From Acridotheres tristis (Eukaryota; Chordata; Aves; Passeriformes; Sturnidae): a DNA stretch of 64,000 bases. The stretch is from NCBI GenBank assembly GCA_037013685.1, contig CM072884.1:558001-622000 (forward strand), given 5' to 3'. The number at the start of each line of letters is the position of its first letter. Position 1 is the first letter of the stretch. A program made the translations under genes and the position numbers. Shown piece after piece: positions 21,401 to 32,400 of this stretch. A model generated the notes under the pieces. It ran no database searches and was not told the DNA's origin. It saw only the letters and a list, made by a program, of their open reading frames with translations.

Positions 21401-23562
21401 GAACTGGATGATCTTGGAAGGTCCCTTCCAACCCAAACCACTTCAGGATTAGATGACACCCTGGGGATGATGACCCTAGTTCCATCTGAGCCCCCCCCAA
21501 AGATTTTTTTGAAGAAACCAGGTCCACGGAGGCACCTAAACTGACACCCTCCTGCACTGGCTCCACCTGCTGTCACTCCTTCCCTCACCCCAGTGAGACA
21601 CCTTGGGGTGGGATGTTTGGCAACCAGCTGGTACAAACCCACCAACTTCGACCTTGACCACAGCCTCTCCTTGGTGTGAGGGTCCCCATGTGTGGCAACA
21701 TGCATTCCCCATGTGTTCCTCAGCTGCAGAGATCCGTGGTTGCCTCTGGGGAGAAGCAGCAGAAAGCCGAGTACCGGATAAGCAAGAGGTAGCAGCCTTG
21801 TCCTTGTCCCTCGTCCTCTAGCCACAGAACCACCTCTGAGGTGGCAGTGAAGCCATGCTGGGAGGCCTGGCTCCTCCAGCAGTGCCCTGAGGGTAAACTC
21901 CTGCCCCACATGAATTCGGGGGGCTGACATGGGGTGGTCCCACAGCGCCTGGCTGAAGGACACGGCTGACCCAGTGGTGCGGGCGTTGGACCGGCGCATC
22001 GCCGCCGTCACCGGGCTGGACCTGCGGCCACCCTACGCCGAGTACCTGCAGGTGGTCAACTACGGCTTGGGAGGCCACTACGAGCCACACTTCGACCACG
22101 CCACGGTCAGGGAGCTGCCAGGGTGGGCCGTGGGGGGACCATGGGGTGATGCCCAGGGTGGTTCCTGTGCTGCTCCTGGGATGGACTCAGAGGTGGTCCC
22201 TGGGATGTTCCTGGGGACAGGCCCTGGGTTGGTCTTTGGGGGGATCCCTGAGATCCTGAAGGAGAACTCTTGGGTAGTCCCTCAGATATTCCTGAGCCCT
22301 GGGATGCTCCTCATGATGCTGCTGGGATGGTGCTCAAGGGAAGACCTTGAATGGTCCCTGGGGGTGTCCCCATGGTTATCCCTAGGTTATTACCTGAAAT
22401 GTTCCTAGTGATGTACCCTGGGATGGCCCCTGGCAGGAGTAGGATGGATGGTCCCAGGATGGTGATTCGTGGGTGGGTGCCTGGTGTGTTCCTGGGAAGG
22501 GAGAGGGAGGGATTTTCTGGGGGGGAGCAGTGTGGGGCAGCTCAGAGCTGCTGGGGTGTGAGGGGCCTCTGGGCTGAGCCATGTCAGTGCAGGACTGACC
22601 ATCCCCACCTCCCCTTTTGGAGCAGTCCAGGAAGAGCCCCCTGTACAGAATGAAGTCAGGCAACAGGATCGCCACAATCATGATCTATGTGAGTCCTCCC
22701 TCGTTTCCAAGCCTGGAGACATGGCACTGGCTTGGCCCTCAGGGTGTGGGATGGGTGAGGGTAGCCCTAAAACACTGCAGTGGGTGGGAAGTGCCAACGT
22801 CTGTGGAGTATTGAGGAGCTTGTGCAGTCCCCAAGTGAGGGGAACAGAGCTGAGGCTCAAGGAAGGTTTTGTGCCTCCGTTTCTCTGTGCAAAGGAGCAT
22901 CACAGGGAAGGGGGGATTAACGGCTCCTATTTTTGCTCCTTTTCCAGCTGAGTGCAGTGGAGGCTGGAGGTTCCACTGCTTTCATCTATGCCAACTTCAG
23001 CGTGCCCGTGGTCAAGGTGAGGGGTCTTGTGGAATCCCTGCGAGCAGGGAAGGGAGGATGCTGCTCTCTGTATCTTAGCTCTCAGGGGAAGTTGTGGTTA
23101 AGCCTCTCCTGATGCCAAACCCCAGCCTCAGGGCTCCCTCATCCGTTTGGGGTGCCAAAATTCAGTCTTGGAGATCTCAGCTCTGTTTTAGGGTACCAAA
23201 CCCGTCTCTGCCCCGCAGAATGCAGCTCTTTTCTGGTGGAACCTGCGGAGGAACGGGAATGGTGATGGGGACACCCTCCACGCCGGCTGCCCCGTCCTGG
23301 CCGGGGACAAGTGGGGTGAGAGACGCTACCAGTGTTACCCGGGGTGACCTGGGGCAGGAGGGAGGCAAGAGGGGCTGGGAATGTACAAATACCCTGGATA
23401 ATAGGGAAAAAGTTCCCCAATACCAGCACAGGATTAGAGAAGGGTGCAGAGGGATGGGAACAGACAAGGTCTGTGTCCTTGTCCGTTCCAGTGGCGAATA
23501 AGTGGATCCATGAACATGGGCAGGAGTTTCGGCGGCCGTGCAGTGCTGACCCACAGGACTGA
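18465..23562 (+). CDS. P4HA3: P4HA3, prolyl 4-hydroxylase subunit alpha-3 (start unresolved)
   Basis: Exon 1 ends at 18893; the rest are 19364-19506, 19782-19996, 20312-20461, 20558-20609, 20799-20956, 21040-21216, 21724-21788, 21946-22105, 22626-22688, 22948-23016, 23219-23315 and 23492-23562. All borders are GT-AG and phases agree: 473 codons after exon 1. P4HA3 is the catalytic alpha subunit that, with PDI (P4HB), hydroxylates X-Pro-Gly prolines of collagen in the ER using Fe(II), 2-oxoglutarate and ascorbate. Seen: the alpha-subunit N-terminal region (ALMRLQDVY, GVFQR), the peptide-binding region with DALDHLAF, and the catalytic dioxygenase core with HFD iron ligands in exon 9, the distal His in LHAGCPV and the 2-oxoglutarate Lys ten residues later (GDKW). 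It ends CSADPQD, like human. The only nearby ATG (18465) is in another frame from the conserved AETFSAML.. block, so the start coordinate is provisional. Confidence 0.95.
18490..18750 (+). repeat. G-rich tandem repeat inside P4HA3 exon 1
   Basis: Imperfect nine-base units (GGGGGCACT, GGGGGCGCT, GGGGGTACT) run through the segment that should encode the signal peptide. In the P4HA3 frame they read as repeated Gly-Ala-Leu. Confidence 0.75.
20216..20270 (+). repeat. (GGGAT)n pentanucleotide repeat
   Basis: About ten tandem GGGAT/GGGAC units in P4HA3 intron 3, flanked by more purine-rich low-complexity sequence from about 20090. Confidence 0.85.
21345..21455 (+). mobile_element. CR1 LINE 3' fragment (P4HA3 intron 7)
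   Basis: CCTGGTCTGGTGGAAGGTGT, GGTCCCTTCCAACCCAAACC and CAGGATTAGATG. Confidence 0.88.
22150..22500 (+). repeat. Degenerate CTGGGATGGTCCCTGGGATG-type repeats in P4HA3 intron 9
   Basis: Loose reiteration of CCTGGGATG, GGTCCCTGGG and GTTCCTGG motifs of roughly 20 bp with heavy divergence. Confidence 0.5.
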
Positions 23563-23634
23563 GCCGCCGTGGGATCGCAGATGGGACACCTGCAGGTGGC
23601 AAAGCCACCCTGGCACAGCATGTCCCCAAGGGAA

Positions 23635-23665
23635 GGAGGGAGGGAGGAAGGGAGGGAAGGGGGCA
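23635..23665 (+). repeat. (GGGA/GGAA)n purine repeat
   Basis: Short GGGAGGGAGGAAGGGAGGG run in the P4HA3 3'UTR. Confidence 0.8.
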
Positions 23666-23725
23666 GCAGCAGGACAGGGGGTGATCGAGAGGGGCACTTG
23701 CTCAACCACGGCCAAATTGGGTGGA

Positions 23726-23731
23726 AATAAA
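23726..23731 (+). terminator. P4HA3: P4HA3 polyadenylation signal
   Basis: AATAAA 164 nt after the P4HA3 stop. Confidence 0.75.
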
Positions 23732-23859
23732 GTCAAAAGACACTAAACCGGAGTGTGTTCTGGGGTGCCAAACCCTATCCCCGGGGCTCCCATCTGTTTT
23801 GGAATGTCAAAATCCAGCCTCGGGGAGAAGGCAGCTCCTTCCAGCCGTCCTGGCCCCTG

Positions 23860-24600
23860 CCTGCCGGCACACAAATTCCCTTTCTCCGTCCCGACAGCAG
23901 CTCCTACGTGACTGGAAGGCAAAGAGCAGGCACCGGGATCACGGCAGGCACGGAGCCCGGCACTTCCCATGGGCACCGAGGGTCAGACTGGAGGGCACCT
24001 GGGGCACAGCAGCACCCCAGCCCCATCCAGCCGCATTGTCCTGGAGGGGGTTTCTGTTCCCTGCCCATCGCTCCGTGCCCGCCGCAGCTCCAGCTCCAGG
24101 CGCTGTGCCCGGGAGCCCCGCGCTGTCACGGCCTCAGAGCCCGGCGGCCGCGGGGCCGTGCGCACCGCGCTCCCTCAGCTCGCTTGGGTTTTCTTACTGA
24201 GGCAAGAGCTTTTATTTTTTTTCCTTTCCCTGGCCTTGGAGGCTGCGGGAGCAATTCTTCGGCGGATTTTTTTTTTTTTTTTTCTCCCTGAGCTGTTCGG
24301 TTTGGCTTTGGTCCAAGATCGGAGAGCCGGCCGGAGGAGCTTCGGCCAGAGACCGTCCGGGCCCCAGACCTCGGGACAACCGAGCCAACAAGAGAAAGGA
24401 GATGAAATCCACCAGCTTCATCTGCTGTGAGGAAGGGACCCACGCCAGAAATTCACCAGGTTCCCATTTGTTTTGCCCGGACTGCTGCCTGACCCCTTTG
24501 TTTTCCCTTCCCCGACACAGGAGCCGCCGCCATTTTTTTCCTCCCCTCACGTTGCGGCCGTTGTGGTTTTGTTTTTTTTTTTTTCCTTTCCCTAGGATTT
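23860..24600. promoter_or_regulatory. CpG-rich block between the P4HA3 and PPME1 3' ends
   Basis: CpG-dense sequence, richest at about 24050-24175 and 24310-24380, with T-homopolymer runs. It lies between two converging gene ends, where no promoter is expected. No protein-coding exon was recognised. A CAATAAAC at about 24740 could be a polyadenylation signal. It could be an orphan promoter, a lncRNA first exon or an old LTR. Confidence 0.35.
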
Positions 24601-25718
24601 TGTTTTGATTTTGGGGTTTTTTTTGTTTGGTTGGTTGGTTTTTTTATCGGGGGGGAGGAGGTGGGGAGTGGTGTTAAGGTCGGACAATTCAGTACCTAGC
24701 ATTTATTAATTTTCTTTTTCCTTGCCGTGTGGGCACTCTGGCAATAAACGGTTGGGTTTTTTTCACTTTTATTCACTACTGTTAACCTCCTGCTGGCAGA
24801 ACGGGATTGTTGGAACCCTTTCTTTAGAGGAAACACTCACTCCAGAGAGTTTCTCTCCTAAACTTGTCTCTAAACCGAGACACTCATCTCGGTGTCATTG
24901 GGATGAGATTTAAATCCTCCGTGATGGGAACACAGCTTCCCAGGGAGCTGCAGGTCACCGTGTCACCTCCTGGTCTCCTTCCCAGCTGGAAGGACAAAAA
25001 TCGGGGAGGGGGATAGAAACAGAAGGCAGAGCTCTCCCAAGGCTCTCCTGGTTGCTTTGGGTTCAGAAATGTGCGATTATCACTCCTTGGCTGCGTTCAT
25101 CCACCATGGATTAACCCTTCCGTAGGCACACGGGATAGGGGGTGAGCTGCAAGGAGCATTTGGCAGGACAGCAGGAGCTGGAGCACTGGGAAGAGGCTCC
25201 AGCAGCCCTTTGGGGCTGCTAAACCTGCCTGAATGTAAAGCAGCCTGGAAGATTTCCAGTTTGTTCCAATTCCTGCTTTTCAGTCAGGAACAGCCACCGC
25301 AGGACTCAGAGAAGGCTGAATAGAGCACAGGTTACTCACCAGCCCGGTTTATTACCTCCAGATGGTTCTGTACTCATGGGAGTCATTGGTCATGGAAAGG
25401 AGGGGGAAAACTAAAAGCTGTGGCTAAATTCCCCCCTCCTCCCCACACTGGGGTGCAGGGAAGGGATGGGGGTGCATTCTGGATGACAAGAGGCTTCTGT
25501 GAGTCACCAGAAAAACCCAAGGGTTGGGTCTGGTGCAGAAACAGCTGGATCAAGCCCCTTCCTCCACAGGCTGCTCCAAGGAGCCCAAGTATCACAGCTA
25601 GGAATTCCTACTCAGGACTTTTCACAAATGCTTTATTTGTAGGCGAGGCAAGCTGACACAGAACAAGACGAGACCAGGATGAGGCTGGCACGGGGCACAG
25701 TGTGTGATCTCCAGAGAA

Positions 25719-25719
<1 letters not shown>

Positions 25720-25754
<35 letters not shown>
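25720..25754 (+). repeat. (CA)n microsatellite
   Basis: About 17 perfect CA dinucleotides. Confidence 0.97.
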
Positions 25755-25755
<1 letters not shown>

Positions 25756-26214
25756 TTTCCTTCTGGGAACAGCAGCACGTGGCAGGAGGTCACCCTGCCA
25801 CACTGGGAAAGCTCAGCCACGACTGGCCAAGCATCCAGCAGCAACACCTGGAGCGAACACCCAATGCCATTCCCGCCGTGTCGGATGCCACAGGGACACA
25901 GTGCGAGGGGACAGCATCGCTGGAGGGACACAGCCGAGGGATGCAGGTTTGGGCAACACAAAGGGCACTTCCAGGCTGTGAGCCGGGTGGTGGAATGCAC
26001 TAGGGCCAAGGGTTCTGGGAAGTGAAAAGCCATAAACTCATGTTCTTGACCTTGCCTAAAGGTCCAGGTCTAGATTTCTAAGAGTGTTGATTACCGGTTC
26101 AAACCAGTGAATGGCTGGTTACCAGGCACCTCCACACAGCCCTTTTCCCAGGCCCTTCTGCTCCCAAAAGAAAAGGCAATAGTGGAGAGGAGGAAAAATG
26201 TCAGTGCTAAAGCC

Positions 26215-26432
26215 ACAGAATCAGAATACTTTGGGTAGGGACCAACCTTACAGCCCACCCAGTGCCACCCCTGCCACGGGCAGGGACACCTTCACTATCC
26301 CAGGCTGCTCCAAGCCCCGTCCAGCCTGGCCTTGGACACTTCCAGGGATGCAGGGGCAGCCACAGCTTCTCTGGGCACCCTGTGCCAGGGCCTAAATTGT
26401 AAAAAAACTTCTTCCTAATAGCCAATAAATCC
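26215..26432 (-). mobile_element. CR1 LINE 3' fragment
   Basis: CAGAATCAGAATACTTTGGG, CCTGCCACGGGCAGGGACAC, CAAGCCCCGTCCAGCCTGGC and CTTCTTCCTAATAGCC. Confidence 0.92.
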
Positions 26433-29400
26433 TCCCCTGGGGGGATTCTCTAAGGTCTGTGTTTCCCAGTTCCACCTTTTGCAAATCATCCCAACACTGC
26501 TTGCAAATCCCAAACATGCAGAAAGCAGAGCTGGAATGGGCTTCCTCAGGTTGTCCAAGCCTTTCTCTTGCCAAAGGGGGAAAAATAACAACTTTACCTA
26601 TTGCTGCATCACCTCTGCAGCCCCCTGTCACAGCCTGAGGGGAAAATTCTGGCTGGAGAGCCCCAGGCCCGAATTTAATTCCTTGCTCAAGGGCTGATTT
26701 ATTCAGAGCAAGAGTACCTGCTTTGGCAATACAGGAAATAATATTTTTCCAACAGTCCCAATGCTCCAGTCATCTGCAAGTGCCTGATGGCTTTCTCCAG
26801 TACACATAATCTGGCAAAACCCATCCTACATCTTAGACATTTCTTTATGTAATTTATTCAATTCAAATGAAGCCTGCAACAAACGAGCATCCTGAAGTGC
26901 ATCTCCTGCTCCTGCCAAACCTTGGGATCTTCCATTGGGTAAGCTGCCACTGATCCTCAATCCAACATGTGAAACAAAACCAAGAGAGGTTTCTGAGTAA
27001 TCCAGAGGCTGCAGGAAAAATGCAAAACTGGGAGTTTTGCGGGGAGGGGGGTTTGGTGGGGGGGGAATTTCTCTGTGTCTCTGTTTCTCATGAGCCAAAG
27101 AGAAGACTCCTCTCTGCAGTTACTTTTACCACAGCCCGTGTATCCTTCACCAAATGCCATTTATCCATCTGCAGCCCCCTGGAAACTGCAGCCAGGAGCA
27201 GTACTATTTCTCAGACAAAAATACAGTCTGAAAAATGTACATGGCTTGACAGAGCCAAAAGGAATTTCCCTTCCACCCACCCCCACAGTGCTGCTGCTGT
27301 CCCTGGAATCTGTTTTTTTTAATCCAGTACCACATGGGTCCCTGAACAGGCACCTACCCAGGGCAAGGCGGGGCTGGGAGCTGGCGCGGAGCGACGCACC
27401 ATTCAATTCAATAGGCTCTTGAAATATTTATTTTCTTGTCACTCACTCAATGTTAACAACAAAACAGAATCCCAGGGAGCCCACAGGATTTCAGAAATCA
27501 TTCCTTTTCCAGTGGTGCTTCTACAGAATACAAAACTGATTTGCTTTCCACGGAGGGTTCTGTTTGGTTGGGCTTTTTTACGAGCTCACAAATCAAAGGG
27601 ATGACGCGAGGAATCACTCCAAGTCAGACTCTCCAAGTTACTTCACCACGGAGGAATGTGACTTCACCACGATCATTCATGAGTATGATCCCGGGAAGTG
27701 AGACTCTGGATGTACACACTGGATTATTCAATCCCTAACGATCTGAACAAAGGAGTTGCCTGCAAAAGAGAATTTTGGCCATTTGGGGAACATGGCTGGG
27801 GAAAGAACTATTTTGCGTCTCGACTACTGAAGATCATTGACTCCATCAGGAACTAAAGCAGGGTGGACGCTACACCAAATTAATGCATTGACACAGTGAC
27901 TCACAGAGGGAAGCACAGAGAGCCAGCAACTGCTCCTGTAACACCTGAGTGCCGGTGGCCAAAGTGCCAGGAGGGCATTCTTCTCTGGATTGAGGCTTTC
28001 CTGTCTCTAATCCAGGTGCTTCCCAGCCTGATGTGTCAGGGAGGGGACACGGAGCAAGGCCATGGCTGTGCCTGGTGAATCACAGCTGAGTGGATGTCCA
28101 CCAGGCCCAAGGCCATGGTTAAACACTTTGCCCCATCTGCACCTCTCAAATGCCAAGAATTCCTGATGGCTCTTGTCATGGGATGCACAGGGCAGCTCCC
28201 AAATCACCACAGAACTCTGCCTCGGCAGAGCAGGGTTAAAATCATCAGACAGCAGCAAGGGATTATGGACACCAGGCAAAAAAAAAAAAAAGGGGGATTT
28301 CAGACATCCACCAGCGAAATAGTGAGGAAAACTGCTCCAAAACAAGTCTGCTCTTACACTGACAAGTGACTCTTAGGTGAAAGCAAGCCCAGGAACTATC
28401 TGTGGATAACTGAACCCTGAACAAAAGCTCTCTGTGCACATGAAATTCTGGAAGGCAGGCAGCAAAATGATCTAGGAAGCAACAGTGGAAACAAGGTCCT
28501 TCCTCCAGTACTGGGGAGAACAGCTGCCTACACCTCTGCATCAACATCAGCAGGACTGACTCCAAGCTCTCCCAGGGTTTTCCCTACAGCCCATTCCACA
28601 TTTTTCCATCCCAAAGGCGCTGATCTCTGCTCAGCTGTGTGTGGCAGCTACAAGGAGGGAAGAACAAACACATTCCAGGGGCAGAAAACAGCCAAACTGC
28701 CTGTTGACCACGTTGTCCCTGCTGCTCTTGGTCTTCCCCATAAACACAGGTTCAGAGTCCTCTGGCCTGGGATGTGTCTGTAGCAGATGGAATTATCCAG
28801 GATTTTCTTCCCGGAGAGGACTTGAAACACACATTAGAAAAAACTGCAAGACTCTGAAATGGAGCTCACAGTCCTCTCCTCGCTGTTTTGATTTACAATC
28901 CCGTCCAACTTTGCCCAGGAAAGTGGCCTCAAGGCTTTTCCCACAGCTTAACCCCTAAGGCTGGCGCTGGTGAGATGAAACCTGAGCTCCTAATGAAGCC
29001 GATTCCTCGTCTGCTTTAGGGGGAAAAAAAAAAAAGTGTATATATAAAACCCAAACCTAAGGGGCACTTCCAAGATGATTCTGTGATTCCACGGAGAAAT
29101 CCTGAAGCCTTTGGCTGCACTGCAATGCCCTCAGTGGATCTGGACTGCCAACAGCCCTTCTACAGTTGGGTCCAAGAAAGCCTGAGAATTGATGGAGATT
29201 GCTATGATCAACTACATGGGATTCCAGGAGGTCTTTCCTTGTGGCAGCAGAGAAGAGGATCCCACTTCCAAGGGCCTGAAGAGCTTTTCATGGTCTTCAG
29301 TAGAAGCTGCTTCCCAGCAAGGAAGTCCCTAAGAATTTAGATATTCTGGAGAACTAGTTCTAGGGGATGAATCTCACACCAACTTCTCACTGCTGCTGGG

Positions 29401-29488
29401 CTGGGAGATGAGAGGATATGGATACATCACAGTGGCCTCTGGTGCAGTTTATTTACAATGGGAATCAGTGCTGGAGAACACCAGGATA

Positions 29489-32400
29489 TTAACAAGCAGG
29501 AAACACACTAGGAGGCAAAAAAGAGAATGGAACAAAGACCCCACGTTAGCATCAAGGTATTCTCTGCAAATTCTGTGACAACCTAAATTTAGCTGTTAAA
29601 ACCCTTAGGTCTTCTCCCCCTCTCCCTATTTACACATCAACCTACACTATCAAGCTTATCAATCACACCCTTCTCTCACTGCCTGGCTGATCACAGGCCC
29701 TGGCTTCCACAGGCCGTTTTGATAAGAAAACACATGATATTAAGTATGGAAAGTCTGCAAAGTGAAGCACACAGCTTTATGTGCCTGATCTCACCACTAT
29801 TTCTTGGCCAAGGGAGTGTGATGCAAATTGTTTCCACAGCACAGGGCCTTAGTTACTTAATGAAATATTATTTAAGCTAAATGGCATAAAATTTGTCATT
29901 TTGGTTTCTGGCAGGCTATAAAGAAAGAAATCTGCTTTGTTCCTCTTTTCCAAGGGAGGAGGTTTCATCAGCACATGTAAATACATGAGAAATTTAAAAG
30001 GAACACAAACACCAAATGTATTACTGGCTGTGATTCAGAGCTGTTTGTTTATCTGTGGTTTTTAGCACCGTGCTAAAATTCCAACCTCCCACCTCGAGAG
30101 CCAAACAGGCAGTGAGAGCAGGAGCTCTGCTCAGGGACACAAATCCATGGAGCCTTACCACTGGAATCCACCAATGGGCTCTGTAAACCTGTGACGGATC
30201 AGGAACGTTGCAACAGCTTCAGCAACCTGAGAGAAGGGAAAAAAGTAGCTCAGGATTTAAAGGGACACAAAGAGAACACAAAACCCAGTCAATTTTCAAA
30301 GCCTGCAGTATTTCCAACAGCAGCTCACATCCTCACCATTCTCTTGCTGAACTGTTTGCTCCTTTAAAACAAGAACTCTGTGTAACACACTTTCAGCTTT
30401 ACTCCAACACTGAGCCTGCCATCAAGAAGGGACCAAACTTTTTCTCCACCCATTTCAGTACTTCTTAAAATAAGGTCTAAGGTTAGCAGGGAGAAAAGGT
30501 AAATTCAGGATGCAACACAGTGACTGGAATGGTTTGGGCTGGGAGGAACATTAAAGCTCATCCAGTTCCAACCCCTGCCAAGGACAGGGACACCTTCCAC
30601 TGAACCAGGCTGCTCCAAACCCCGTCCAACCTGGTCAATAATGCTTAGAATGTATTAAAAAAAGAGCAACAACTTAAGAACTCAGTATGTTTAGATAAAA
30701 ATACCTATTTCACACTGGTTAAAGTCAAGCACAGAAAGGCTGAGTTTTAACACAGCTGTCAGTGCAGAATGAGCTTTAAAACCAGATGTGCTCCCAACCA
30801 CAGGCTCCACCGCATTCCTGCTTCCATCTGGACACAAACTCCAGCAGTGCCCAGAAGCAGCACTGCTCTGTCAAAGCTGCTTCAGGAACATTTGGTTTCT
30901 ATTTGGAAAATGTGAGCCACCCAACTCAACAAAACACAGACCAAGCCCTAAATCTGCAGCTTAGTGCGAGGGATAGTCGGGAACTGCATGAGGAAAGGAA
31001 GTGGGGAGAAATCCACACTCCACATGGGTAGAATTAGGTACATCACCACAAGCCTGACAGTTAAATCCATAGCCCAGCCCTGTGGCATGTAACATCTTAG
31101 GCAGGGCTTTCCAGACAGCTAAGAAATCCAAGCTGCTTGTGAAAGCCAGTTGTCCTGCCAAAAAATGCCCCTGAAGTATGATCTCTGCTCCATGGTAAGG
31201 AACAGATCCCTTTTTGCATTTCAGATCACAGCCTGTGTAGCTTCATCCCCACGCTGGGGCTCACCTTATCTGGAGCATCTTCATGGACTGCGTGGCCACA
31301 CTGTGGGAGGACCTGCATCTGGAACTTCCCTGTGGATTGAGAGAGTCAGCACACGGATCTCATGCTCTGGACTAACTAACCTCACTAAATGTAGCTGGAA
31401 AAGAGGTCCCAGGAATGGCAGGAAGTCTCTGCAGACTCCACACCATGCACAGCCCATGGTGTCCAAAGCAAACATGGACGAGCTGCTTAATTCACCTTCT
31501 CCAGGTGTAACTAGGACAGGTTCCCAGGAGTTAAAATGAAGCTGAGCTTCTCAGATCTTCTCAATACAGGCAAGTGTCAGAGTTGGAACTCTTACTGGAT
31601 TTACCTTAAGGTAATGTTTATCCTGCTATCCAATACTACTTTCCAGTACTGGTTGCTCTGCAAAGCTGGGATGGGGGAAAAAACCCCAACCCAAACCCCA
31701 AAACACGAATGAAGGTGCTTAATGTTGGTCTGCTGTCTGTCACAAACACTGGGAGATGGGACAATTTTGAATGCTTCCAAGTGTTCTAGCTAGGAACATC
31801 AGGAATGTAGTACTAGAAAGGGATAAAATGGATTAAGAAGAAGCCCTCACAGACATTGATTCTGATCCAAGAGAAGTGTGGCACCTCCACTGCTGGGAGC
31901 ACTGAATACTAGCTTGAACAAAACCCACAGCAACAGCCCTTCAGATGGAACCTTTCCCTCCTCATCTTCCCCACCTTTCCTTGACCACAGTAAGAGAACG
32001 TTTTGGGATGGACAAATTCTTTAATGCCCATTTGTTTGGATATTGACTGTACCCATAGCAGCAAGCTGTCATGCAAAAAGAGCATTACAGTAAGGCTGGA
32101 GTAACAATATTAAATACTTACCTTGCATCTGTCCAATGGTCAGATCTTTATCCAGCCTGTCAACACCTACAATCAAATAAACAAATGTATTGGAGAATAG
32201 CCAGAAAGAACACAACTCTCTGAGCCAGGCTTTACTCCATATTTTAAAAGAGACATTAGCTTGAAAAACAGAAAAGAAACACCTCTGACACCCACAACAA
32301 GGACATTTCACTGCTGCACTTCAAGAGAGTAAAGTGATAGGAAAGAAACACAGCCAGAAAATGCAAGAGCACAGCCCTCCCTACAACTTAAAAGGATATT

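Larger units (their letters stand above)
24601..29488 (-). other. Region downstream of PPME1: probable 3'UTR plus unassigned sequence
   Basis: No exon of a recognised protein was found on either strand. Reverse-strand AATAAA (TTTATT on +) occurs at 29448-29453, near 27427, near 26850, near 26697 and at about 25346, so the PPME1 transcript end cannot be fixed. The stretch contains a (CA)n microsatellite, one CR1 fragment at 26.2-26.4 kb and a small CR1 tail near 29.07 kb. Human PPME1 and P4HA3 are also arranged tail-to-tail. Confidence 0.4.

Noticed and set aside
25679..26033. ORFs across the CA repeat
   Set aside because: Thr-His and Val-Cys runs from a dinucleotide repeat; no domain.
29060..29090. 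Possible extra CR1 element
   Set aside because: Only about 30 bp of the CR1 tail remains, too little to call as a separate element.
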